32,056 nucleotides of DNA, from contig JAIPFP010000045.1 in the NCBI GenBank assembly GCA_021736575.1, forward strand, positions 1-32,056. The letters are read 5' to 3'. Below, one piece after another: positions 23,912-32,056 of this stretch. Numbering within the stretch: position 1 is the stretch's first letter; each line of letters opens with the position of its first letter. This DNA is from Pirellula sp. (GTDB lineage: Bacteria > Planctomycetota > Planctomycetia > Pirellulales > Pirellulaceae). A program made the position numbers and the translations under genes. The notes under the pieces were generated by a model. That model did not search any database. It saw only the letters and a list, made by a program, of their open reading frames with translations, and was not told where the DNA came from.

Positions 23912-24184
23912 GTTTCACCTATCGGCGATTAGGAATCGAAAGAGCGAACTTGTTTTAATCCCGCTTTGGGACTGTTATCCATGGAGCTTGAGGAGTTATC
24001 TCTGTTTTGTCAAATCGATTATCCCCGATTCACGCCATTTATCCCCGATTCAGTCTTGGCAGTCGCAGTGGATCGGCTTCCTGCCCCTTGGTTTGAGATA
24101 GGATTCGCACCGACTGCTTGCCACCGTATTTTGGAAAGAGCTGCGCAAGTGGGTGCGTGATACGACTTGGGCTTTCTGATTGCC
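23912..24184. other. Intergenic region with a 14-bp direct repeat
   Basis: No gene is apparent. TTATCCCCGATTCA occurs twice, at 24019-24032 and 24039-24052, 20 bases apart. A small hairpin, TCCC-GCTTT-GGGA (about 23959-23971), could be a terminator remnant. The direct repeat might be a protein-binding site or chance duplication. Confidence 0.4.
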
Positions 24185-24640
24185 CTATTTTGCGTTTGAT
24201 GGTTGGTCGTCAATTGGCTCAAATCGAACTTCCTTGTATTCAACCGACTTCTGCCTCGTTTCTTCTTCCATTCGGCAGGTCGTGTAGTTCACCGTTTTTG
24301 TCCTAACCTCGGGAACCATCGTGCAGACGGTATAGGTAATCGTCTTTTCACGTGTCTCGTATACCGGCTTCATTACGGTGTATTGGATTTCTTTCGTGTG
24401 ATTTTCGCGAACAGGCGTTTTGACCGTGTAGTTAACAAGTTTTGTTTTGGTTTCAACCACAGGACGCATACCAGGTGGCGCAGCCGTGGTAGCAACAGCA
24501 ATATCTGATTGCGACAAGGCATTTGCGGTTGTCGTCCCTGGTGCCGTTTTCGTGGTTGTGCGTGTCGCCACAAGCCCGCCAACGAGAACGATCAGGCCAA
24601 CGGAAAGTCCGATTGTTAGCCGATTCAGTTTTAGTTTCAT
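24185..24640 (-). CDS. Planctomycete YTV-repeat protein with N-terminal membrane segment
   Basis: The 151-residue product starts at the ATG at 24638-24640, five bases after GGGAG; a GTG two codons upstream lies inside that site and was rejected. A hydrophobic helix (about residues 9-26) is a signal or anchor. From about residue 70 there are four 16-residue repeats in perfect register: NYTVKTPVRENHTKEI, QYTVMKPVYETREKTI, TYTVCTMVPEVRTKTV and NYTTCRMEEETRQKSV, then a fading EYKEVRFEP. Alternating hydrophobic and charged positions suggest a beta-rich fibre or sheet. Two Cys occur at the same position of adjacent repeats and could cross-link chains. Such YTV repeats are known from planctomycetes and have been discussed as cell-wall or surface proteins; this copy is short. 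Confidence 0.78.
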   Translation of the reverse strand: MKLKLNRLTIGLSVGLIVLVGGLVATRTTTKTAPGTTTANALSQSDIAVATTAAPPGMRPVVETKTKLVNYTVKTPVRENHTKEIQYTVMKPVYETREKTITYTVCTMVPEVRTKTVNYTTCRMEEETRQKSVEYKEVRFEPIDDQPSNAK

Positions 24641-24794
24641 CGCCACTCCCTTTTGCTAGCGTTTTTGTGTTTTCAGCGAACAACCGCGTACTCCAACATC
24701 GGAAGTTATGCGAAGTGTCCGTGTGTCTTTGTTGAAGAATAGTCGAATTCCATCGACGATGGTCGCTCGCCTTTGGCCCAAGCATCGAACCTGC

Positions 24795-25295
24795 TCAATG
24801 CGAGATGCCAAATCGTTTCTGAAGAATCCTCCAGTGGTGAGACACGTGCCCCAACAGTATGGTCGCCTGTTTATGAACCGTGACGTCAAATCCAATTACT
24901 TGCCCGACGCTATGCCAAGACGACTCGGGAAGGTTTTCGAACAGCGTTACGGTTGATTGTCGAACCGCCCGAAACTCGGCCGCCAACGCTTCAATGGAGA
25001 AGTCGTTCGCTCTACTACGGAGGGAAAACTCATTCTCGTCGAACGACACCAACGGCATCGTGCCACCGCGTGCAATCCAAAGCGCGCGAAAAGAAAAAAC
25101 GCGTTCGCAATCGGATAAATGATTCACAACTTCTTTCAACGTCCATGTGTAGGGTGCGTGAACTAGCATCGACTCAGATTCGGAAATCTTGGCCAGCCAA
25201 CTGCTGATTTCCGTTCCTTGATCTCGCATCATGTCGGTCAAGTCGACATCGCCATCGATCAGATCGGTATACTTTTTGAAAACAGGCTCAGTCAT
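24795..25295 (-). CDS. DinB family protein (probable metal-dependent thiol transferase fold)
   Basis: The 166-residue protein matches the DinB_2 four-helix bundle. WTLKEVVNHLSDCERVFSFRA holds the first His, and HVSHHWRIL near the C-terminus holds the second pair; together they would bind a divalent metal. The GGTMPLVSFDENEF segment is also typical. DinB relatives include bacillithiol- and mycothiol-dependent S-transferases, so a role in thiol chemistry or detoxification is possible, but the cofactor cannot be read from sequence. It is transcribed away from the M13 peptidase gene, with which it shares an upstream region. Confidence 0.88.
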   Translation of the reverse strand: MTEPVFKKYTDLIDGDVDLTDMMRDQGTEISSWLAKISESESMLVHAPYTWTLKEVVNHLSDCERVFSFRALWIARGGTMPLVSFDENEFSLRSRANDFSIEALAAEFRAVRQSTVTLFENLPESSWHSVGQVIGFDVTVHKQATILLGHVSHHWRILQKRFGISH

Positions 25296-25505
25296 TTTTC
25301 TCGCGTTGTTTGGAATGGAGGGTACGTCACTTAGGGTCTCCCACCCATTAGAGTGTTATTTTGTAGAGACAACAGTCACTGCGAGCCCGATAGCATGAAT
25401 CTTCGACGTGCTTGAAATCTAGCTACGAGACCTTTGCGGCAATGAGGCGCACCCCTAAAATAGTCATTGCAGCCGTTCTTCAACACACCCAAGGCACAAT
25501 CCGCA

Positions 25506-27566
25506 ATGACCAAAAGCCCATCGTCAATCCTAGCTTCGCGTAGAATCTTGACATCCGCATTATTCGCCATCACGTTCACCGTCCCCTCGTTGTTCGCGCA
25601 GGATGCAACGAATACGAAACTTGTCTCGGGCGTGGAACTTGAGAATTTTGATAAATCGGTACCGCCGGACGAAGACTTCTTTCGCCACGTAAATGGCAAG
25701 TGGCTGAAAGAAACTGCGATTCCATCGGACCAATCCAACTATGGTGCTTTCACGGTTCTCGCGATTGAGACGAAAGAAGCGATCAAGAAGATCATCGAAG
25801 AGGCGGGCGAGCAATCGAACCCTTCGCCAATCGCGAAACAAGTCGGAGATTTTTATCGGTCCTACACGAATACCGAGCAACGCAATCGAATGGGCCTCAA
25901 GCCCATCGAAGCAATAGTGACTGAAATTCAATCGGTCGAAGACAAGGACCAATTGGTTAAGCTGGCAGGTAAATTGTCGCGGCGGGGAATTGAGAGCTTC
26001 TACCGATTCCACATCGAGGTGGACGCGCGGCGATCGGATCAATACGCCGTCTATGTCGACCAAGACGGAACGAGCTTGCCCGACCGCGACTATTATCTCC
26101 TCAGCGATGACAGCAAGATCGAAGTGCGCAAGGCGTTCAAGAAGTTCGTCGAGGCCATGTTGACACAAATCAAATGGCCAGAACCAAGCGAATTTGCAGA
26201 AAAGATCATCAATCTGGAGACTCTTTTTGCAAAATCACAATGGACTCAAGTTGAATTGCGAGATCCAGTCAAGGCATACAACAAAATGCCTTCGTCCGAG
26301 TTTGCGACCAAGTACACGGATTTGCGATGGGAGAAGTACGCGTCGGCGGCAGGCTTGCCTGTCGGAATCGATCTGATTGCTGGCCAACCGAGTTTCTTTC
26401 AGAATGCGTCGGACATTATCGCCAAGTCCGACTTGGAAACCCTCAAAGCGTACCTCGCATTCCAGACGATCGACGCATACGCGCCGTTGTTAAGTGAATC
26501 TCTTGAGAAGATGCATTTCGGATTTCATGCAACCGCTTTGAGTGGCGTCACGGAACAAGAGCCGTTGTGGAGACGAGGCGTTGACACATGCAACGGACTA
26601 TTGGGAATGCCGGTCGGGCAGCTTTACGTTGAGAGGTATTTCTCACCCAAAGCCAAGGAAAAAATGAATGTGCTGGTCAAGAATCTGCTGAAGGCCTTTG
26701 AATTGCGAATCGATCAATTGGCGTGGATGGGCGAAGGCACGAAAGCCCAGGCAAAAGAAAAGTTATCGCAATTCACACCTAAGATCGGCTACCCTGATGT
26801 TTGGAAGGATTACTCATCGGTAGTCATCGTCCCAGATGATGTTATTGCGAATCTTGGTAAGATTTCCGAGTTTGAGCATGAGTACGAAATAAACAAGTTA
26901 GGAAAACCAATCAATCGTTCGGAGTGGTTTATGCCACCTCAAACCGTGAACGCTTATTACAATCCGACCATGAATGAAATCGTATTTCCGGCTGCGATCT
27001 TGCAACCACCGTTTTTCAATTTGGAAGCGGATGATGCTATCAACTACGGCGCGATCGGAGCGGTGATTGGTCACGAAATCAGTCACGGCTTCGACGACTC
27101 GGGGGCCCAATATGACGGAAAAGGAAACCTCCGCGATTGGTGGACCGAGAAAGACAAAGCTGAGTTCAAAGCGCGTTCTTCTCAGCTCGTTTCGCAATAC
27201 GATGCCTTCGCTCCATTGCCGAACTCCAAAGTGAATGGCAAACTCACTTTAGGCGAAAACATTGGTGACCTCGGGGGTATCAGTGTCGCATACACAGCGT
27301 ATAAATTGTCACTTGCCGGCAACACGTCGCCCGAATTGGACGGCTTTTCAGGCGATCAACGCTTCTTCATCGGTTGGGCTCAGGTATGGCGTCGCAAGTA
27401 CCGCGATCAAGAGATGCTCAAGCGATTGATGACGGACCCGCATTCTCCAAGCCAATATCGCTGCAACGGTATTCTTTCGAACATCGATGTTTTCTATGAC
27501 GTGTTTTCGGTCAAACCAAACACAAAGATGTTCATCCCGCCGGACAGTCGAGTTCGCATTTGGTAG
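25506..27566 (+). CDS. M13 family zinc endopeptidase (neprilysin/PepO-like), exported
   Basis: The start chosen is the ATG at 25506, because the next residues MTKSPSSILASRRIL and the hydrophobic run to LFAQ form a signal peptide; the frame opens earlier at a TTG at 25467. The mature protein has the M13 N-terminal pattern DEDFFRHVNGKWLKET and a full catalytic domain with GHEISHGFDD (His523, Glu524, His527) and GENIGDLGG, whose Glu584 is the third zinc ligand. Substrate-binding NAYYNPTMNEIVFPAAILQPPFF precedes them. The C-terminus RVRIW is typical of the family. Length about 686 residues is normal. It probably degrades peptides outside the cytoplasm. Confidence 0.95.
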   Translation: MTKSPSSILASRRILTSALFAITFTVPSLFAQDATNTKLVSGVELENFDKSVPPDEDFFRHVNGKWLKETAIPSDQSNYGAFTVLAIETKEAIKKIIEEAGEQSNPSPIAKQVGDFYRSYTNTEQRNRMGLKPIEAIVTEIQSVEDKDQLVKLAGKLSRRGIESFYRFHIEVDARRSDQYAVYVDQDGTSLPDRDYYLLSDDSKIEVRKAFKKFVEAMLTQIKWPEPSEFAEKIINLETLFAKSQWTQVELRDPVKAYNKMPSSEFATKYTDLRWEKYASAAGLPVGIDLIAGQPSFFQNASDIIAKSDLETLKAYLAFQTIDAYAPLLSESLEKMHFGFHATALSGVTEQEPLWRRGVDTCNGLLGMPVGQLYVERYFSPKAKEKMNVLVKNLLKAFELRIDQLAWMGEGTKAQAKEKLSQFTPKIGYPDVWKDYSSVVIVPDDVIANLGKISEFEHEYEINKLGKPINRSEWFMPPQTVNAYYNPTMNEIVFPAAILQPPFFNLEADDAINYGAIGAVIGHEISHGFDDSGAQYDGKGNLRDWWTEKDKAEFKARSSQLVSQYDAFAPLPNSKVNGKLTLGENIGDLGGISVAYTAYKLSLAGNTSPELDGFSGDQRFFIGWAQVWRRKYRDQEMLKRLMTDPHSPSQYRCNGILSNIDVFYDVFSVKPNTKMFIPPDSRVRIW

Positions 27567-27638
27567 GCTTCCCGCTGATCCCAGGCTTGTGCGCCTTAAA
27601 TTATCCACATCGACTTAGGTGTGGGTAAAGATGAGAGC

Positions 27639-30275
27639 TTAGGCACGCGGCTCAACTGTTTCAATAGCTCGCAATAGCGTTTGCCTGAGCGTGTAGAGTC
27701 GTGTTGGTTCTGTGACTTTCTGGCACTCCATATCGGTCACGTAAAACACGTCGACGACCTGATCTAGGTGGGTACTCACTTTGGCAACGTGCAAGTCGAG
27801 ACTAAGATCAAACATCGCCTTGGAAATATCGTAGAGCAACCCGATGCGATCGTATGCAAAAACGGAAATGATGGTGTGATGCTCTGAAGTGCTATTGTCG
27901 AATCGAATCTGGGTTGGCTGAGTGCGAGCACTTGCTGCGTCGACGGTGGATTTCGTTTTCCATATTCGTCGAAAAACGGGTGGCTTTGTGTTTTGTGGAT
28001 CAATCGACAATACAAGATGCCGGCAAATTTGATCGATTCGATCCGGTGGCGGAGTGCCTTCGTAGTCGGGATCTTGAACAACAAACCGATCCCACGCGAT
28101 GCGTCCTGGCTGAGTGTGGATTTCGGCTGAGAGAATACTTAGCCCCTGGCTGGTCAATGCGCCCGCGATCCGATGAAACAAGCCTGAGGACTGTTGCTGC
28201 AGGACGGCGGTAACGTATTCGATTGCGTCTTGGCTTCCAAGGAATTTGCCCCAAGCCTGCACGGGTCTGTCTGTCGTCAACTGATGCATTCGTCGCAACT
28301 CGTGAACAAGTTCATTAGGCTTAATGGAGATTAAATAACCGGATGGAATCGCATCGATTTGCTCGGTCCACCAAGGGTCTTCGTGTTCGGTGGCCGTGAG
28401 ATGAGCCATAACGGCGGCTCGCTGTGTAGCCACTATATCGAGGAAACGCTGTCCAGGACTATCGCTTCGAAATTGAGCTTCCGTTGCGTCGTACAATTGC
28501 AAAATCAGATTGAGTTTCCATTCGTTCAATGCTCCCGGACCGACTGCATCTAAATCGGCACATGACAACACCATCAGCATTTGCAATCGCTCCAGTGAGC
28601 CCACTTGCTTTGCAAAGTGAATGATCGGATCTTTTTGTGACAGGTCGAACCGGAAGGCGGTATTCACCATCAAGAGATGGTGATGGACTAAAAAGACCAA
28701 CAACTCTCGATCGACATCCGACAGTTTCAGTAGCCTCGCGGTTTCGTCCGCGATAACCCGTCCGACCTCGCTGTGGTCCTCGATAAAGCCCTTCCCGAGA
28801 TCGTGAAGCAGCAATGCCAAGTGCAGAATCATTTTGTTCTTGAGCCCGCGATAGACTCGGCCCAGGACATCATCTGTCTTGGCGAACTCGCCGGCGCATT
28901 CAACAGAACGTATGCAATGAGCGTCCACTGTGTATTTGTGATACTCGTTGAACTGCAACAAACACCTGGCATGACGCATGCTCGGAATGATCTGTTCCAA
29001 AACACGTAATTCGTGCAATCGCCGGAGTATTTCTCCAAGGCGCCCTGGCTCGCTGATCAGTTGCAAAAATCGATCGATTGCCTCTGTGCCAACATGTCCG
29101 TCCCTGCGTCGCAGCATCGCTTGGCGAATGGTTCTCCAAGTTCGATGTTCGATGCGTCGATTGTATCGATTGGAAACTTGCATCAGTTCCAATACTTTGG
29201 CTGGATCCGTTTGCAAACGCGACAAGCCGGAGCGTGTCGCCCAGATTTCATTTAGCCCAAGGCGGATTCCCTTTCGAATAGGCCAGCCTAGGAACCTCGA
29301 CAAGAACCCTACGACGCTCATGCGAGACCGAGCCATTCCAACGAAATTGGCCGAGCTGTATCGTACTTCGCTGGTAAATTCGAAGAACTGCTGCATGAAT
29401 TCTTCGACTGGCAAGACGCCGTCGGTACCCTTGAACTGCATGATGGCGGCCATTTCGACCTGCTTCGATCGGTCTAACGAGTCCTGTGCGCGTCCCGTCC
29501 CGAAATGCAATTCGTTGCGCAGTCGCAACAAATACTGATATCCGTCTCGAATTGCCTGAAAGTCCTCTTGAGCCAGCAGCCCCATTTCCACGAGTTGTTC
29601 TGGGTCCTTTTCCCCAAAACAAACGAAGCCAATCCAACGCACGATTTGCACATCGCGCAAGCAACCTCGAGATCGTTTGACGTTGGGATGCAAGAGATAA
29701 ATCGTCTCGCCAAATTTCTGACGTTCAAGGAATCGTTCCTTTTCGATCATGACTGCGAGTCGTCCTGAACGTCGCTTGCATCCATTTCGAAAGGAATTGA
29801 GAAAGCTCTCAAAGAGCGTTTCGCTCCCTTCAATGAGTCTCATTTCGGCAAGCGATGTGAGGATCGTTGCGTCCGTCCACGCACTCTGTCTCGCTTGGAA
29901 TGGTGTGCGAATGGAGAACCCCAGTTGCAACCCGGCATCGACGATCATCTGTGCGATCGATCTGGCCAGAGGAGCAATTTGAGCTTCGGTGACCCCTCGA
30001 TAGAGCAGCATCAAATCGATGTCGGAAAAAGGCGCAAGGTCGCGTCGCCCATAACCGCCCAATGCGATGAACGCAAAGCAGTTCGGGTCGAGAGGCGTTG
30101 GCAGATTCTGAACGGACGCTTCAATCAGTCCGTTGACGACCACGTCTACATGATCGGCCCAAGCAAAACAAAGCTGTGGCCCGGAAGCCCCAGAGTAGTG
30201 AAGAGTGGCTGCTTTGGCGCGCGCGTCCAGTAACTGGGTTCGCGCTTTTACGACTTGCGGATGTAAAGTTGACAA
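27639..30275 (-). CDS. glnD: Bifunctional [protein-PII] uridylyltransferase/uridylyl-removing enzyme
   Basis: GlnD senses glutamine and adds or removes UMP on PII (Tyr51). Domains in order, numbered on the longest frame: nucleotidyltransferase with ALGGYGRRDLAPFSDIDLML (107-126, the G-G and D-x-D motifs), a helical linker, an HD hydrolase domain with LALLLHDLGKGFIEDHSEVG, and two ACT domains at the C-terminus (around AGALTSQGLSILSAEIHTQ and DRIGLLYDISKAMFDLSLD). The longest frame starts at a TTG at 30381-30383, but its first codons translate a palindromic repeat. I therefore prefer the TTG at 30273-30275, which reads MSTLHPQVVKARTQLLDARA and gives 878 residues. Neither start has a clear ribosome binding site. 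It follows glnB on the same strand. Confidence 0.92.
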   Translation of the reverse strand: MSTLHPQVVKARTQLLDARAKAATLHYSGASGPQLCFAWADHVDVVVNGLIEASVQNLPTPLDPNCFAFIALGGYGRRDLAPFSDIDLMLLYRGVTEAQIAPLARSIAQMIVDAGLQLGFSIRTPFQARQSAWTDATILTSLAEMRLIEGSETLFESFLNSFRNGCKRRSGRLAVMIEKERFLERQKFGETIYLLHPNVKRSRGCLRDVQIVRWIGFVCFGEKDPEQLVEMGLLAQEDFQAIRDGYQYLLRLRNELHFGTGRAQDSLDRSKQVEMAAIMQFKGTDGVLPVEEFMQQFFEFTSEVRYSSANFVGMARSRMSVVGFLSRFLGWPIRKGIRLGLNEIWATRSGLSRLQTDPAKVLELMQVSNRYNRRIEHRTWRTIRQAMLRRRDGHVGTEAIDRFLQLISEPGRLGEILRRLHELRVLEQIIPSMRHARCLLQFNEYHKYTVDAHCIRSVECAGEFAKTDDVLGRVYRGLKNKMILHLALLLHDLGKGFIEDHSEVGRVIADETARLLKLSDVDRELLVFLVHHHLLMVNTAFRFDLSQKDPIIHFAKQVGSLERLQMLMVLSCADLDAVGPGALNEWKLNLILQLYDATEAQFRSDSPGQRFLDIVATQRAAVMAHLTATEHEDPWWTEQIDAIPSGYLISIKPNELVHELRRMHQLTTDRPVQAWGKFLGSQDAIEYVTAVLQQQSSGLFHRIAGALTSQGLSILSAEIHTQPGRIAWDRFVVQDPDYEGTPPPDRIDQICRHLVLSIDPQNTKPPVFRRIWKTKSTVDAASARTQPTQIRFDNSTSEHHTIISVFAYDRIGLLYDISKAMFDLSLDLHVAKVSTHLDQVVDVFYVTDMECQKVTEPTRLYTLRQTLLRAIETVEPRA

Positions 30276-30328
30276 TGTGATGCAATCCGCAATCTGGTAA
30301 GGCAACGGCAGTATTGTTGATACCGGGA

Positions 30329-30377
30329 GGGAGAGGCTCCTGCCAAACCGTAACCAAGCTCGACAGGAGCCTCTCCC
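30329..30377. repeat. Palindromic repeat, GGCTCCTG type
   Basis: GGGAGAGGCTCCTG (30329-30342) and CAGGAGCCTCTCCC (30364-30377) are a 14-bp perfect inverted repeat with a 21-base spacer, between glnB and glnD. It shares the GGCTCCTGCC core with part of the element at 1479-1604. On the minus strand it is open in the glnD frame. Confidence 0.8.
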
Positions 30378-30451
30378 ACCCAATGAAAATCGAGGTCGGC
30401 TAAAATCCAGTCTGCCGCTCGACTAATACTGTAGCGTCAGGTGATTGTGGT

Positions 30452-30814
<363 letters not shown>

Positions 30815-30995
30815 CTAGTCAGTGGACCTAGCTGATTATCGAATTCGCGGGACCGCCTGTGCGTCGCTCGCACATCCCACCTCAACAGTGTAACCAAATC
30901 ACTTCTCATCCAACAAGGCTAGCTGACACATCCACCTATAATCTCCCGGGTTTTTTGAAGACGGGTCCAGAAACTCGGATGTCCAGAGGTAGGTA

Positions 30996-31769
30996 TCAGA
31001 AATACTTCACCCAGCATCCATTGACAAATCGTTCTTGTGGCATAAAACGCGCTTTGTAATTCAAGTGCCGGTTTTCTGCCACGTACATCCCCAAATAGAC
31101 ATATTTTCGGTCACTTTCCAGGGCGAATTGAATTTGCTTCAGAATGGAGAAGGTACCGATTGATAACTTGGAATATGCCGGATCGAAGTACGTGTACACC
31201 GCCGAAAGAGATCTGCGTCCACAATCCACAATGGAAACTGCGATCAACTCGCCGTCCGACCAGTAGCTCAATTCAACTGTTTCCCCGCAACACGTGTCGA
31301 CCAAGAAACTGTCGTATTCACTGAATTGATACTCATATTCAGGTTCACCCAGCCCACGCTGCGTTCGATGGAGATTGAATAAACTCAACCGTTTTTCGTC
31401 GATGCTGGGGCGATCCACATGTAACTGTAGGCTCCTGTCGCCTCTTTTCAAAACGCGCTGAAACGAGTCGCGAAAAACAAACTCGTGAATATCGACCCGC
31501 GTAGGCTCACAAGCCGAACATTGATGGCAGGCAGTATGATAAAGAAAGACTCCCGATCGTCTCATGCCGTTTGCGAGGACCACATCAAACTCATCGAGCG
31601 TCAGCAATCGAGCTGGCAGATTTAACGGCAAATTTGCCGTTCGCCCGTCGATGTAGGAACAAGCGTGTTCGTTGGGTATCAAGTCGGCAATCGGCAAGGA
31701 GCTTGGAAGACGCTTGGCTTGGAAGTCTTGAATCGCTTTTTCCCGGTCGCTTGTTTCCTGTTCATCCAT
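30996..31769 (-). CDS. bpt: Aspartate/glutamate leucyltransferase (N-degron pathway)
   Basis: Bpt transfers Leu from leucyl-tRNA to proteins with N-terminal Asp or Glu, marking them for ClpS/ClpAP degradation. The 257-residue protein has the ATE_N pattern HACSYIDGRTANLPL followed by SGVFLYHTACHQCSACEPTR, a Cys cluster typical of the family, then RVLKRGDRSLQL. The ATE_C half carries LSYWSDGELIAVSIVD, LSAVYTYFDPAYSKLSIGTF and YVYLGMYVAENRHLNYKARF with the usual P-x-E end region. It could be an arginyl- rather than leucyl-transferring enzyme; bacterial members are mostly Bpt. The gene lies upstream of glnB on the same strand with 205 bases between. Confidence 0.93.
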   Translation of the reverse strand: MDEQETSDREKAIQDFQAKRLPSSLPIADLIPNEHACSYIDGRTANLPLNLPARLLTLDEFDVVLANGMRRSGVFLYHTACHQCSACEPTRVDIHEFVFRDSFQRVLKRGDRSLQLHVDRPSIDEKRLSLFNLHRTQRGLGEPEYEYQFSEYDSFLVDTCCGETVELSYWSDGELIAVSIVDCGRRSLSAVYTYFDPAYSKLSIGTFSILKQIQFALESDRKYVYLGMYVAENRHLNYKARFMPQERFVNGCWVKYF

Positions 31770-31927
31770 CGCAATCTCAAAACGTGAACCCGTTTCACCT
31801 AACGACTTTCGGTCAAGCCTAGTACAATCGTATCAGAACTTTCTGTCTCGGTAAGGCTAGAATGTATTTGAGGAACCAACTTCGATTGTGTTTCAACGCT
31901 CCATCGCAAATCTTAGGATCCGGCCTA

Positions 31928-32056
31928 ATGAAATCTCCCATCGTATTCTTTTCTTTATTCGTTTTTATGACTGCCGAACGTTCCGTTGCGAACTCAGAAG
32001 CAGATCGAACCGATTCGCGATTGAATGTCGTTTTTATGCTGGCCGACGATCTCGGC
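31928..32056 (+). CDS. Sulfatase, 3' end outside window
   Basis: Only 43 codons are visible. An ATG at 31928 (AGGAT upstream) opens a signal peptide, MKSPIVFFSLFVFMTAERSV, then a short linker and LNVVFMLADDLG. The N-V-x-x-x-x-A-D-D-L-G segment is the N-terminal metal-binding motif of type I (formylglycine-dependent) sulfatases, where both Asp bind calcium. The C-x-S/P-x-R motif lies beyond the window. Planctomycetes have many such secreted sulfatases acting on sulfated polysaccharides; the substrate cannot be told from this fragment. Confidence 0.82.
   Translation, partial: MKSPIVFFSLFVFMTAERSVANSEADRTDSRLNVVFMLADDLG

Noticed and set aside
25560..26168. A 202-codon minus-strand frame
   Set aside because: Antisense to the M13 peptidase gene and without family likeness.

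Overview
The window looks like a chromosomal segment from a planctomycete, most likely of the Pirellulales (Rhodopirellula-like) group. The evidence is the gene content: c-type cytochrome domains of the planctomycete type next to a PQQ-propeller protein, a Hanks-type kinase with a C-terminal membrane anchor, a YTV-repeat secreted protein, the start of an exported sulfatase, and palindromic intergenic repeats built on GGCTCTGCC, GGCTCCTGCC and CACAGGCTG. The assignment is inferred from families and repeat style, not from a database search. Base composition is close to balanced and gene density is high.

Layout. At 1-5.1 kb there is the 3' part of a ribonuclease HII-like gene, a convergent csrA, a palindromic repeat element, the rpsB-tsf operon (minus strand) and a divergent TPR glycosyltransferase. 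At 5.1-11.5 kb a minus-strand run holds a Ser/Thr kinase, a secreted double-CxxCH protein, a PQQ-propeller protein and prpD, the last two separated by one base. At 11.8-17.2 kb are xylA, a Methyltransf_32-type methylase, the coupled pair rimI-NUDIX, a ribbon-helix-helix protein and the RNase P RNA gene rnpB. At 17.2-22.3 kb are a repeat-rich stretch with a solitary IS21-like terminal array, lpxK, a ferritin-like protein and a secreted CocE/NonD hydrolase.

The accessory part is at 22.3-24.0 kb. It holds a DUF4926 gene overlapped by the wreck of a DUF6883-like gene, a small cysteine-rich gene and a small membrane-anchored gene. The cysteine-rich gene is organised exactly like an integron gene cassette. 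A GTTAGGC core lies 7 bases before its ATG, its stop codon lies inside a GCCTAAC core, and a 90-base upstream site folds as an attC with paired R boxes, an unpaired spacer, paired L boxes and an extrahelical base. No integrase is present, so this resembles an integrase-less cassette remnant and is the most unusual part of the window.

At 24.2-32.1 kb come the YTV-repeat protein, a DinB-family protein, an M13 zinc endopeptidase, the nitrogen-signalling pair glnB-glnD (PII and its uridylyltransferase), the N-degron aminoacyltransferase bpt and the first 43 codons of a sulfatase. Most genes are housekeeping. The noteworthy features are the cassette region, the mobile and palindromic repeats, an EF-Ts without its TDF motif, and a cytochrome fused to what looks like a catalytically dead peptidase-like domain.
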